64,000 nt of DNA from UBA1765 sp045629945 (GTDB taxonomy: Bacteria > Fibrobacterota > Fibrobacteria > Fibrobacterales > Fibrobacteraceae), in the NCBI GenBank assembly GCA_045629945.1, contig JAZQSE010000027.1:1-64000 (forward strand), written 5' to 3'. The translations under genes and the position numbers were made by a program. Within the stretch, counting starts at the first letter, position 1, and every line of letters begins with the position of its first letter. Positions 26,750-35,568 of this stretch are shown here, one piece after another. The notes under the pieces were generated by a model, which saw only the letters and a list, made by a program, of their open reading frames with translations, searched no databases and was not told the origin of the DNA.

Positions 26750-27433
26750 TTACATCTCCGTGACAGCATCTTGCATCATAAAGTTTACATCAGAAATGCC
26801 TTCAATAGCAGAGAGAGAGGCTAAAACTTCGGCGGCTGGGTGGCGCCTTGAAAGTCTTACTTGGTAGGCAACATCCATTCTTTTCCCGCCATCTACTTCG
26901 CGCATTGTGATAAGAACGAACGTTCGTATATTTGATTTCATTACTTTTTCAACGGCTAGACGAGCTTCGCTTTCATTTGGCATAGCAAATCGTAGCATAC
27001 CATCATAAAAATGTCTTGTTCCAAGGCCAGTTCCGCTTAAGATAAAAGCAACGATACAGAAAGCAAGCGTGCCGCCTGCAGCAACGCCCCAAGCAAAAAC
27101 ACCACAACCGATTCCTGCGCCAAGAGCTGCAAATAAGAACATGATATCGCGAGGGTCTTTAAAACTTGTTCTGAATCGCACAATGGAAAGAGCGCCAAGC
27201 ATACCAAGGCCACGGCCGACATTATCACCAATGGCTTGCATCACAGTTGCAGAAACAACGGTTGAAAGAACTAAGGCCTGGACAAAATTTCTTGAATACG
27301 AAAGTCCTTTGAATGTTTTTTCGTATGTCCATCCGATTGCAGAAGAAAGAACAAAGGCTAGTAATAGCGTGTAAATCATAGTCACCAATGTGGGGTGAGC
27401 TACGCTAGACTGGATAGCCATTAAATCAAGCAT
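26750..27433 (-). CDS. DUF4956 family inner membrane protein
   Basis: The 227-residue product has four to five membrane segments in the first 135 residues and a soluble C-terminal domain of about 85 residues. The family signature GALSIVRFRTSFKDPRDIMF is clear near residue 80. The biochemical role of DUF4956 is not known to me; it is often coded next to VTC polymerases. GGAG precedes the ATG by 7 bases. It is the first gene of a five-gene minus-strand operon and occupies the place where a pump would be expected for the HlyD and TolC partners. Confidence 0.85.
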   Translation of the reverse strand: MLDLMAIQSSVAHPTLVTMIYTLLLAFVLSSAIGWTYEKTFKGLSYSRNFVQALVLSTVVSATVMQAIGDNVGRGLGMLGALSIVRFRTSFKDPRDIMFLFAALGAGIGCGVFAWGVAAGGTLAFCIVAFILSGTGLGTRHFYDGMLRFAMPNESEARLAVEKVMKSNIRTFVLITMREVDGGKRMDVAYQVRLSRRHPAAEVLASLSAIEGISDVNFMMQDAVTEM

Positions 27434-27728
27434 ATATACTCCAAAGTGTAATATTTGTAATAAAGCTTACCCCAAACTTATTTTCTTAGAAGAAAAGTGG
27501 GGATTAAACTTTTGTAAAAACAAACAAGAAGGATGGCTAAAATTAGTTTTTTAGTGTTTTTTTTTTGACAGAAATAGCTCTAAAAGAGAATTTTTTACGA
27601 AAATTGCGTTAAATGAGCGAAAAAAGCCAATGGGTTAGAAAAAAGGAAAAATTTAATTTTTCTCTTTGAAGGATAACTTTTAGGTAATATATTTATGAAC
27701 AAAGTAAAAAAGAGAATGGAGTTGATTT
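27434..27728. promoter_or_regulatory. Divergent intergenic region between DUF4956 operon and rubrerythrin
   Basis: This AT-rich gap must hold promoters for both directions. On the plus strand, TTGAAG at 27666-27671 and TATATT at 27688-27693, separated by 16 bases, form a possible promoter 36 bases before the rubrerythrin start. A TTGACA at 27565-27570 lacks a convincing -10 partner. GGAG just before the ATG at 27729 is the ribosome-binding site. No gene is seen. Confidence 0.35.
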
Positions 27729-28307
27729 ATGTCTCAATCTATTAAAGGTACTCAGACCGAAAAGAACCTCTTGAAGGCTTTTGCTGGAGAATCTCAGGCA
27801 AGAAACCGTTACACTTATTTTGCAGGTGTTGCTAAAAAAGAAGGTTTGGTGCAAATTTCTTCAATTTTTGAAGAAACTGCTAGCCAGGAAAAAGAACATG
27901 CAAAGCGTTTTTGGAAGTTTTTGGAAGGTGGTTGCGTTGAAATTACGGCTTCTTACCCAGCAGGCGTTTCTTCCAATACTTTGGATAATTTGAAAGCAGC
28001 TGCTGATGGCGAAAACGAAGAATGGCATGATTTATACCCAGAATTTGCAAGAATTGCTCGCGAAGAAGGTTTTGAAGCTGTAGCTCTTGCTTTTGAAAAT
28101 ATTAGTATTGCTGAAAAACAACACGAAAAACGTTATCGTGACCTTTATAATAATTTGGCAGAAGGGAAAGTTTTTAAACGTGATGGCGTTGTGACTTGGC
28201 GTTGCCGTAATTGCGGTTTCTTGCATGAAGGCCCAGAAGCTCCGAATGTTTGTCCGGCGTGTTTGCACCCACAAGCTCATTTTGAACTTCTTGGTGAAAA
28301 CTGGTAA
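27729..28307 (+). CDS. rbr: Rubrerythrin
   Basis: Rubrerythrin reduces hydrogen peroxide in anaerobes. The 192-residue product has the N-terminal ferritin-like four-helix domain, with di-iron ligands in FAGESQARNRY, EETASQEKEHAKRF and ISIAEKQHEKRY. The C-terminal rubredoxin-like site has two CxxC pairs (WRCRNCGF and NVCPACLHP). The length is standard. It stands alone, with its own terminator at 28318, as expected for an oxidative stress gene of an anaerobe. Confidence 0.95.
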   Translation: MSQSIKGTQTEKNLLKAFAGESQARNRYTYFAGVAKKEGLVQISSIFEETASQEKEHAKRFWKFLEGGCVEITASYPAGVSSNTLDNLKAAADGENEEWHDLYPEFARIAREEGFEAVALAFENISIAEKQHEKRYRDLYNNLAEGKVFKRDGVVTWRCRNCGFLHEGPEAPNVCPACLHPQAHFELLGENW

Positions 28308-28317
28308 GATTAGTTTT

Positions 28318-28345
28318 AAGCGGAAGGTTCTCTTCCGCTTTTTTT
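28318..28345 (+). terminator. Rho-independent terminator after rubrerythrin
   Basis: A perfect 9-base stem AAGCGGAAG/CTTCCGCTT (28318-28326 with 28332-28340) with a 5-base loop is followed by a T-run. It lies 10 bases after the rubrerythrin stop codon. Confidence 0.9.
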
Positions 28346-28347
28346 AT

Positions 28348-28800
28348 GGCAAGCAGATTGCTTCCACCACGCCACAAGTGTGGCTCGTGGCTGGCTCACA
28401 TTCAGGCTTCGCAAAAAAAATCTTTTCAAGCTTTGCGAGTGACAAGAACCGGGTGCAAGAACTGCGTGGCAAGTGTAAAAACAGGTTGTCATGGCGAGAG
28501 GCTTTTAGCCTCGCGGCCATCTTGGCTTTTGTCATTACGAGCGTAGCGAAGTAATCCAAAAACAAGTGTTGCTTGCAAACAGATTGCTTCTGTCACTACG
28601 TTCCATCGCAATGACAAGAACCGCGTGCGACAAGTTCAGGATAGTCATCGCGAACGCAGTGTGGCGCTTTACTGGCGAAGAGATTACTTCAGTTTTTCAA
28701 GCTTCGCGAGTGACAAGAACTGTGAGCAAGTTGTTCGCCATGATAAGAAACGCGAGCACATTCGTCGCAAGTGACAAGGGACTCGTGGCGGCCTTATGTT
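28348..28800. repeat. Dispersed hairpin-rich repeat element (degenerate copy)
   Basis: No gene is supported here, although several spurious open frames exist on both strands. The sequence shares long blocks with 48766-49301. These include the core TCATTACGAGCGTAGCGAAG at 28532-28551 and flanking blocks around CGCCACAAGTGTGGCTCGTGG. A GAGGC-N5-GCCTC hairpin precedes the core. The core looks like a repeat common in many AT-rich bacterial genomes. Here the element is rearranged relative to the second locus, with the CGCCACAAG block upstream of the core. Confidence 0.75.
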
Positions 28801-29101
28801 TAGGCTTTGTAAAAAAAATCAGAGTTTAGGAAAAACAAGAACTGTTTTGTGTGAGACTATCTAGCAGAAGTTTGTTTGCAATGAACAAAATTTGTTTGAA
28901 AACAATAAGGCTTGGGCAAGTTTAAGAGCAAGATACGGCAACACGCGATACCGCAAAAGCCCGGTTTCGTCTTTTTTTGACGAAACGCCCAAGAGTAAAG
29001 ATTTTTTTGTATAATTGGTTGCGCATTTTGTAGAATTTTAGGGCAATGTAGGCAAGGCTTGCTGACAAGAGGTTTAAGATTTTCTATTTTTGGACCAAAA
29101 T
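28801..29101. other. Non-coding AT-rich gap before tRNA-Leu
   Basis: I see no supported gene. A weak inverted repeat GTTTCGTC-N7-GACGAAAC at 28964-28986 could form a hairpin but has no T-run on either side. A 90-residue minus-strand frame at 28857-29129 overlaps the tRNA and has no family features. Confidence 0.5.
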
Positions 29102-29181
29102 GCGAGAGTGGCGGAATTGGCAGACGCACCAGACTTAGGATCTGGCACTTCGGTGTGAGGGTTCGACTCCCTCCTCTCGCA
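29102..29181 (+). tRNA. tRNA-Leu (anticodon UAG)
   Basis: A full cloverleaf is visible. The acceptor stem is GCGAGAG/CTCTCGC, the D-arm GCGGAATTGGCAGACGC, and the anticodon stem CCAGA/TCTGG with anticodon TAG. The long type II variable arm has a CAC-TTCG-GTG hairpin, and the T-arm is GAGGG-TTCGACT-CCCTC. The 3' CCA is not encoded. It lies 33 bases before tig. Confidence 0.96.
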
Positions 29182-29214
29182 CGATTTTAAAATAAACTAA
29201 GATTCGGAGTTATT

Positions 29215-30486
29215 ATGACCGTAGATATTCAGGAAACTAGCGCTGTAGAACGCACTCTTAATGTTTCTATTCCTCAAGAAGATTTGAAAGCTCCTTTTGA
29301 AAAGAAAGTGCAGCATTATCGCAAAGAAGTCCAATTGAAGGGTTTCCGCCAGGGTTCAGTTCCAAAACAGATGATTGTGGCTCGCTTTGGTGATGCTATC
29401 CGTCAAGAAGTGGTTGATGAAACTGTTAATGCTCTTTTAACAGAAGAATTGAAAAAGGCAAATATTATTCCAGTTGGTCGCCTTCAAGTTGTTGATTTTA
29501 AAGACGATAAGGAAAATCCGATTTCTATCGTTGCTAAAGTTGAAGTTGATCCGGTAATTGATATTAAGGGCTATGATTCTTTAGGTATCACTGTTCCTGA
29601 TACAATGATTCTTGAAGATGAAGTGAATGCTGAATACGATCGTCTCCTCCAGATGTGGTCTCGTGATGAACACGTTGATCGTGCTGCTGAAAAAGGCGAT
29701 GTTGTTGTTGGTAATTACATTGAAGTGGTTATTGATGGTCAAACTCAAGAATTGCCAGAACAAAAAGAATTCCGTAGCCTTTTGGGTGAATCCGCTTCCC
29801 CTGGTTTTGATGAAGGCTTGATGGGAGTTAAAGAAGGTGAAACAAGAGAAATTGCCTTTACTTACCCAGAAGACCATAAAGAAGAAAAATACCGCGGTAA
29901 AAACGCAACATTCAAAGTGGAAATTACTGACGTTCGTGCAATTGTTCCACCTGTTATGGATGAAGAATTCTTTAAACAACTTGGCGTAAAAGACGATGCT
30001 GAATTGAAGTCAAATATTCAGGAAAGCCTTGTTATGAACAAGCGCAATGCAGCAAAAGCCAAGGCTGTTAATGAAGCGATTGATAAACTCATTGAAATGA
30101 ATCCGTTTGAAGTGCCGAATGCTCGCGTTGAAGATTTGGTAAAATACACTTTGAACCGTCATTCTGAAAATCCTTCTGAAGCTCCTGCTCCATCTGAAGA
30201 AGAAATGAAAACTCTTTCTCCAGAAGCTATTCGTGAAATCAAGAAACATAGAATTCTTGAATTTGTTGCTAATACTGAAAAGTTGAAAGTAACTCAGGCT
30301 CAGGTTGATGAACGCTTGCAGCAAATGGCAGATGCTTATCATGTTGATTTTGATTCTATGAAAGCTCATTTCCGTCAGAGTGGTCGCATTATTGCCCTTC
30401 GCGAAGAAATTCGTTTTGAAATGGCTGCTGACTTTATTGTCGGAATTCGCCCTGCTGCTGAAGAAAAAAGCGATTCTAGCAACTAA
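29215..30486 (+). CDS. tig: Trigger factor (ribosome-associated chaperone)
   Basis: Trigger factor binds nascent chains at L23 and has peptidyl-prolyl isomerase activity. The 423-residue product has the ribosome-binding N-domain with GFRQGSVPKQMI, which resembles the GFRxGKxP signature. An FKBP-type domain lies at about 160-240 (GLMGVKEGETREIAFTYP), followed by a helical C-terminal chaperone domain. It heads the tig-clpP-clpX-lon cluster, a common bacterial proteostasis order. Confidence 0.96.
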   Translation: MTVDIQETSAVERTLNVSIPQEDLKAPFEKKVQHYRKEVQLKGFRQGSVPKQMIVARFGDAIRQEVVDETVNALLTEELKKANIIPVGRLQVVDFKDDKENPISIVAKVEVDPVIDIKGYDSLGITVPDTMILEDEVNAEYDRLLQMWSRDEHVDRAAEKGDVVVGNYIEVVIDGQTQELPEQKEFRSLLGESASPGFDEGLMGVKEGETREIAFTYPEDHKEEKYRGKNATFKVEITDVRAIVPPVMDEEFFKQLGVKDDAELKSNIQESLVMNKRNAAKAKAVNEAIDKLIEMNPFEVPNARVEDLVKYTLNRHSENPSEAPAPSEEEMKTLSPEAIREIKKHRILEFVANTEKLKVTQAQVDERLQQMADAYHVDFDSMKAHFRQSGRIIALREEIRFEMAADFIVGIRPAAEEKSDSSN

Positions 30487-30504
30487 TTAATAGTAGGAGA
30501 ACGA

Positions 30505-31086
30505 ATGGTTATCCCAACAATTATAGAGAATACTGGACGTGGTGAACGTGCGTATGATATTTATTCTCGTTTGTTGAAAGAACGTATTATTTTCCTTGGT
30601 ACGCCAATTAATGACGAAGTGGCAAATAATATAATGGCTCAGTTGATTTTTCTGGAATATGAAAATCCGGAAAAAGATATTACGCTTTATATAAATAGTC
30701 CAGGTGGCTATGTTTCAGCTGGGCTAGCCATTTATGATACAATGCAACATATTCGCCCAAATATTGCGACTATTTGCATAGGTAATTCTGTGTCTATGGC
30801 TGCTGTTCTTCTGGCGGCAGGTTCTAAGGGTAAACGTTACGCTCTCCCTAATTCTAGAATTATGCTTCACCAACCGTCTGGTGCTGCTGGTGGACAGTCT
30901 TCTGATATCCAGATTCATGCAAGGGAAATTATGCGCACTAAAGAAACATTGGCAGAAATTGTAGCCAAACATTCTGGTCGTTCTCTTGAAGAAGTTTATA
31001 AGAAAACAGATAGGGATTTTTATCTTAGTCCTAAAGAAGCATTAGAGTTTGGAATTATTGACGAAATTTTTACCCCACGGAAATAA
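30505..31086 (+). CDS. clpP: ATP-dependent Clp protease proteolytic subunit
   Basis: ClpP forms the tetradecameric serine protease barrel. The 193-residue product has the catalytic triad Ser97 (GNSVSMAA), His122 (MLHQPSG) and Asp171 (TDRDFYLS), and the NSPGG oxyanion-type motif near residue 64. The segment before the serine reads GNSVSM rather than the more common GQAASM, a modest variation. It lies 6 bases before clpX, its unfoldase partner. Confidence 0.97.
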   Translation: MVIPTIIENTGRGERAYDIYSRLLKERIIFLGTPINDEVANNIMAQLIFLEYENPEKDITLYINSPGGYVSAGLAIYDTMQHIRPNIATICIGNSVSMAAVLLAAGSKGKRYALPNSRIMLHQPSGAAGGQSSDIQIHAREIMRTKETLAEIVAKHSGRSLEEVYKKTDRDFYLSPKEALEFGIIDEIFTPRK

Positions 31087-31092
31087 AATTAT

Positions 31093-32376
31093 ATGTATCG
31101 TAACGGGAAAAATTCTTCGGGTGCCGCACGGGTTTTCTGTAACTTTTGCGGAAAAACTGCTGAACAGGTTGGCAAAATGATTGCTGGCGCCGGAGCAAGG
31201 ATTTGCTCTGAATGCGTTTTGACTTGTTATAATTTGTTTGAAAATTCTCAGGAACCAAAACAAGAAGAAAGCAAACCAATAGAAGAAAAACCGTTACCTT
31301 CTCCACAAGAATTAAAAGCGCACCTTGATGAGTTTGTAATTGGTCAAGATGATGCTAAAATGGCTTTGTCTGTTGCCGTTTATAACCATTATAAACGTTT
31401 GCGTTATAATGCAAAAAAAGACGATTCAACAATCGAAGTGGATAAATCAAATCTGCTTCTTGTTGGCCCGACTGGTTCTGGAAAAACCTTGCTTGCTCAG
31501 ACTTTGGCTCGTTTTTTAGATGTGCCCTTTACTATTGCTGATGCAACGGTTTTGACAGAAGCTGGTTATGTTGGAGAAGATGTTGAAAATATTTTAGTGC
31601 GTTTGTTGCAAGCCGCTGATTATGATGTAGCCCGTGCAGAACGTGGAATTATTTTTGTTGATGAAATTGATAAGATTGCTCGTAAAACAGCAAACCCATC
31701 TATTACGCGAGATGTTTCTGGTGAAGGTGTGCAACAAGGCTTGTTGAAAATTTTAGAAGGCACTGTTGCTGCTGTGCCACCTAAAGGTGGTAGAAAACAT
31801 CCAGAACAAAATTTGGTTCAGATAAATACAAGAAACATTTTGTTTATCTGTGGTGGCGCATTTGAAACTTTAGATAAAATTATTGCTCACAGAGTGAATA
31901 AAGGTGGAATGGGCTTTGGCGCAGAAATCCGGAGTGAAAAAGATAATACGCTTTCAATGCTTTTCCGCCAGTTAGAACCAGAAGACTTAATCAAGTTTGG
32001 TTTGATTCCTGAATTGGTCGGTCGCTTGCCGGTGGCTGTTGCTTTGGCTGAACTCGATGAAGAAGCTTTGCTTAGAATTTTAACTGAACCAAAGAATGCT
32101 TTGGTAAAACAGTTTTCACAGCTTTTTAAAATGGATGATATTAAAGTGTCTTTTGAAGAAGATGCTTTAAAAGAAATTGTTAAACAAACAATGGAAAGAA
32201 AAACTGGAGCCAGAGGCTTGCGTTCAGTTTTAGAAAAGTCTTTACAACAGTTGATGTTTACTATGCCAGGTAGTGGACAAAAAGAACTCAAAATTACTCG
32301 GAAATTAGTGCGAGAAGGTTTAGGTTTAGAAGAACCGAAAACAAAGAAAAAATCCGCAGATAAAAAAGTCGCTTAA
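31093..32376 (+). CDS. clpX: ATP-dependent Clp protease ATPase subunit ClpX
   Basis: ClpX unfolds substrates for ClpP. The 427-residue product starts with the four-cysteine zinc-binding domain (FCNFCG and ICSECV). It has an AAA+ core with Walker A GPTGSGKT, Walker B IIFVDEIDK and a GYVGEDVE pore loop. A ClpP-contacting loop is expected around residues 260-270. The tail is lysine-rich. It is part of the tig-clpP-clpX-lon operon. Confidence 0.97.
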   Translation: MYRNGKNSSGAARVFCNFCGKTAEQVGKMIAGAGARICSECVLTCYNLFENSQEPKQEESKPIEEKPLPSPQELKAHLDEFVIGQDDAKMALSVAVYNHYKRLRYNAKKDDSTIEVDKSNLLLVGPTGSGKTLLAQTLARFLDVPFTIADATVLTEAGYVGEDVENILVRLLQAADYDVARAERGIIFVDEIDKIARKTANPSITRDVSGEGVQQGLLKILEGTVAAVPPKGGRKHPEQNLVQINTRNILFICGGAFETLDKIIAHRVNKGGMGFGAEIRSEKDNTLSMLFRQLEPEDLIKFGLIPELVGRLPVAVALAELDEEALLRILTEPKNALVKQFSQLFKMDDIKVSFEEDALKEIVKQTMERKTGARGLRSVLEKSLQQLMFTMPGSGQKELKITRKLVREGLGLEEPKTKKKSADKKVA

Positions 32377-32385
32377 GGAGTAGGA

Positions 32386-34776
32386 ATGGCAAGGAAAAAT
32401 GTTACGCCGGAGAAAAAGAGAAACGAAAACTCCGGTAATTCTTTGATGTTGGATTTGAATCAGCCTTTACCATTATTGCCTTTGCGAGATTCTTTGGTTT
32501 TACCAGGAACTTCTTCTAGGCTCTGGGTTGGCCGAGATATTTCTTTAGCTGCTTTGCGTGAAGCAGATGAAAAACACCATGGCTCTCTTTTGCTTGTAAT
32601 GCAAAAGGATTCTTCACTTGAAAAAATAAATACAAATGATTTGCATTCGGTAGGTGTCCTTGCCAGGATTTTGCAAGTGACTCCGATGCCTAAAGGTTAT
32701 TATAAAGTTTTATTTGAAGGCTTTTTTGCTGTTGATATTTTAGAAATAAAAACGAATGGGGATTGTTGGAAAGCTCTTGCTGTGCCTCGCCCTGCTTATT
32801 TTAATTCGACAGAAGAAAATAAAAAGCAAGTGGCAGAAATTTTAGATTTGTTCAGAGATTACGCTTCAAGAACAGATATTCCTTCAGATTTGTTGGATTC
32901 TTTATCTGCTGCAGAACTCCCTTTACAGGTTTATTTTTCAATAGTGCCGTTTTTGCGAATGTCTTTACAAGAAAAACAGTCATTGCTTGAATGTCTGCAT
33001 TTAGAAGACATTGCAATGAAAATAGAATCGGCTATTCGTGCGTTATTTGATTTAGAACAAACTCAAAAACGTATTCAAAGTGAAGTCCAGCGGCGCATGC
33101 AACAATCACAAAAGGACTGGTTGATTTCAGAACAGATTCGCCTTTTGCAAAATGAATTGAGTCATGGAGATCCTTCAACAGATATTGATTTGTTGCAAGA
33201 AAAACTAAAAGCAAAAAATTATTCAGAAGAAATTCAGGAAAAATTGAATGAAGAAATTGCAAGGCTTCGTTTGATGCCACCAGCAAGCCCTGAATATTCT
33301 CAGCTTCATAATTATTTAGAATGGTTCTTGGCTTTACCTTATGGCGTTTTTTCAGAAACGGATTTGAATTTGCGTCAAGTAAAAAAGCATTTAGATGAAA
33401 GGCATTTTGGATTAGAAAAAGTTAAAGAACGTATTTTAGAATATGTGTCTGTGTTGCGGTTAACCAAGACGGAACGCAGAGCACCGGTTTTATGTTTGGT
33501 TGGCCCTCCAGGTGTTGGTAAAACGACTTTAGTTGCTTCTATTGCAGAAGCGATTGGTAGACAATATGTCCGAGTAACGTTAGGTGGCGTTCGCGATGAA
33601 GCAGAAATTCGTGGTCACAGAAGAACTTATATCGGAGCTATGCCTGGCCGTTTTGTTCAGGCTCTTCGTAGAGCTAAGTGTATGAACCCGGTCATTTTAT
33701 TAGATGAAATCGATAAGATGGCTTCTGATTTCCGTGGCGATCCAGCAAGTGCGTTGTTAGAACTTTTAGACCCAGAACAAAATCGTTATTTTGCTGACCA
33801 TTTTATGGAAGTGGGTTTAGATTTTTCTCGTGTTTTATTTATTGCAACAGCAAATACAGAACAAGATATTCCGCCAGCATTGTTTGACCGTTTAGAAGTC
33901 GTTCGTTTGCCTGGTTATTACAAGCATGAAAAAATTGAAATTGCTGAAAAACATTTATTGCCAGAAGCGGCAACTCGTTCAGGTGTTGAACTTGGAAAAA
34001 ATTTGTCTTTGTCGCGTGAACTGATAGAAAAGATTATTTCTGATTACACACGTGAAGCTGGCGTTCGAGAATTGGATCGTTTGCTAGAAAAAATTACTCG
34101 TTCTCGTGCAAAAGAAATTGTCCTTGGCAAAAAAATTGTTCCAGAAGTTTCAGAAAAACTTTTAACAAAATATTTAGGCGCTCCTCGATTTGTAAATGGT
34201 AAATTGCCTTTGCCTGGTCGTTGTGGACGTATAACAGGTCTTGCTTGGACTTCTGTTGGTGGTGAAATTTTAAATATTGAATGTATGCTTTTAAGCGGTC
34301 GCGGTCGCATAGCTTTAACAGGGCGTCTTGGTGACGTGATGAAAGAATCTGTACAGATTGCGTTAAGTCTTGTTCGCCAGCGTTTAAAACGTTATGGTGT
34401 AGATCCTGACATTGTGCGTAAAACAGATATTCATATACATGTTCCAGAAGGAGCTGTTCCTAAAGACGGACCGTCGGCAGGTATTGCTATGACATTAGCC
34501 ATTCTTTCGGCATTTACTCGCATTCCTGTTTCGCCAGATATTGCCTTTACCGGAGAAGTAAGTTTGTGTGGTGACCTTTTGCCAATTGGTGGGTTGAACG
34601 AAAAATCTTTAGCGGCAAAAGAAGCTGGAGTTAAAACGTTATATGTTCCAGAAGGTAACGGAAAAGACGTTTTGGAATTGCCAGCCCCGGCTCGTAAGTC
34701 GTTAAAAATTTACCAGAAAAAGCATATCGATGAAATTGTGAAAGAACTTTTTCCAGTGCCGTCGAGCAAGGCTTGA
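32386..34776 (+). CDS. lon: ATP-dependent protease La (Lon)
   Basis: Lon degrades misfolded and regulatory proteins. The 796-residue product has the N-terminal substrate domain beginning PLLPLRDSLVLPGTSS. The AAA+ module has Walker A VGPPGVGKTT and Walker B VILLDEIDKM. The C-terminal protease domain carries the Ser-Lys dyad in PKDGPSAGIAM and NEKSLAAKEAG. Length and order of domains are standard. AAGGAG precedes the ATG, and the gene is 9 bases after clpX. Confidence 0.97.
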   Translation: MARKNVTPEKKRNENSGNSLMLDLNQPLPLLPLRDSLVLPGTSSRLWVGRDISLAALREADEKHHGSLLLVMQKDSSLEKINTNDLHSVGVLARILQVTPMPKGYYKVLFEGFFAVDILEIKTNGDCWKALAVPRPAYFNSTEENKKQVAEILDLFRDYASRTDIPSDLLDSLSAAELPLQVYFSIVPFLRMSLQEKQSLLECLHLEDIAMKIESAIRALFDLEQTQKRIQSEVQRRMQQSQKDWLISEQIRLLQNELSHGDPSTDIDLLQEKLKAKNYSEEIQEKLNEEIARLRLMPPASPEYSQLHNYLEWFLALPYGVFSETDLNLRQVKKHLDERHFGLEKVKERILEYVSVLRLTKTERRAPVLCLVGPPGVGKTTLVASIAEAIGRQYVRVTLGGVRDEAEIRGHRRTYIGAMPGRFVQALRRAKCMNPVILLDEIDKMASDFRGDPASALLELLDPEQNRYFADHFMEVGLDFSRVLFIATANTEQDIPPALFDRLEVVRLPGYYKHEKIEIAEKHLLPEAATRSGVELGKNLSLSRELIEKIISDYTREAGVRELDRLLEKITRSRAKEIVLGKKIVPEVSEKLLTKYLGAPRFVNGKLPLPGRCGRITGLAWTSVGGEILNIECMLLSGRGRIALTGRLGDVMKESVQIALSLVRQRLKRYGVDPDIVRKTDIHIHVPEGAVPKDGPSAGIAMTLAILSAFTRIPVSPDIAFTGEVSLCGDLLPIGGLNEKSLAAKEAGVKTLYVPEGNGKDVLELPAPARKSLKIYQKKHIDEIVKELFPVPSSKA

Positions 34777-34779
34777 TTT

Positions 34780-35487
34780 ATGGAACTTTCTATTGAAGAA
34801 ATGAAAGAACGACTGCATTTGCTTGAAAAGCGGATAGCAAATGCAAAGGAAAAAGCCGGCAGAATATCGGACAATATTAAACTTATCTGGGTAAGTAAAT
34901 TTCATGCAAGAGAAGCGGTTGAAAATGCCATTGCTCTTGGCGCAACAGAGTTCGGTGAAAATCGCGTTCAAGAAGCCGAACAAAAATTTTCAACAAAACG
35001 AGAAGGAATTCGCTGTCATATTATTGGCCCAGTTCAAAGTAATAAATTAAAGAAAGCAGCTCTTGTTGCTGATTGTATTCATTCTATATCAAGTGTAGAA
35101 GCGTTAGAAAAATTGGAAAAGGTTTGCGCCGAACACGAAAAAGTTTTAGAAATACTCTTTCAGGTTAATGCCGGGGAAGAAGAAACGAAAAGCGGTTTAG
35201 ATGTTTCTGTTGCCGAAGAATTTTTAATGTCTCTTGAATCAAAAGAGTTCCCTCATCTTAAATTTCGCGGTTTAATGACTATTGGAAAAAATACAGGTAA
35301 TCCAGAAGACAGCCGAGAATGTTTTGCCTATTTAAGAAATCTTCAACAGAAATTTTATGAGCGTGGGGGTGTTTTTTCTGAATTTACAGAGCTTTCTATG
35401 GGAATGACTTTAGATTTAGAAGTGGCTATTGAAGAGGGGGCTACAATGATTCGCGTGGGAACAGCGCTTTTTGGAGAACGAAATTAA
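34780..35487 (+). CDS. yggS: YggS-family pyridoxal phosphate homeostasis protein
   Basis: Single-domain PLP-binding protein of the alanine racemase-like fold that buffers vitamin B6 in other bacteria. The 235-residue product has the PLP lysine in IWVSKFHAREAV at about residue 39. Family signatures are GENRVQEAEQK, HIIGPVQSNK and, near the end, ELSMGMTLDLEVAIEEGATMIRVGTALFG. Two of these deviate slightly from the usual HFIGxLQxNK and SMGMSxD forms. It lies 3 bases after lon. Confidence 0.93.
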   Translation: MELSIEEMKERLHLLEKRIANAKEKAGRISDNIKLIWVSKFHAREAVENAIALGATEFGENRVQEAEQKFSTKREGIRCHIIGPVQSNKLKKAALVADCIHSISSVEALEKLEKVCAEHEKVLEILFQVNAGEEETKSGLDVSVAEEFLMSLESKEFPHLKFRGLMTIGKNTGNPEDSRECFAYLRNLQQKFYERGGVFSEFTELSMGMTLDLEVAIEEGATMIRVGTALFGERN

Positions 35488-35568
35488 TAACACTTTGTGA
35501 AACATTCTTCCACACTTTTTCTATATTATTTGCATTAAAATTTCACACTAAACAAAAAAGGCATAAAA

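Noticed and set aside
28348..28800. Possible CRISPR array or insertion sequence in the repeat gap
   Set aside because: Repeat units are long, unevenly spaced and lack spacers of constant size. No transposase or cas gene is near.
28964..28986. Hairpin GTTTCGTC/GACGAAAC as a terminator
   Set aside because: No T-run follows on either strand and no gene ends nearby.
28857..29129. 90-residue minus-strand frame in the gap before tRNA-Leu
   Set aside because: It runs into the tRNA gene and has no family features and no convincing start.
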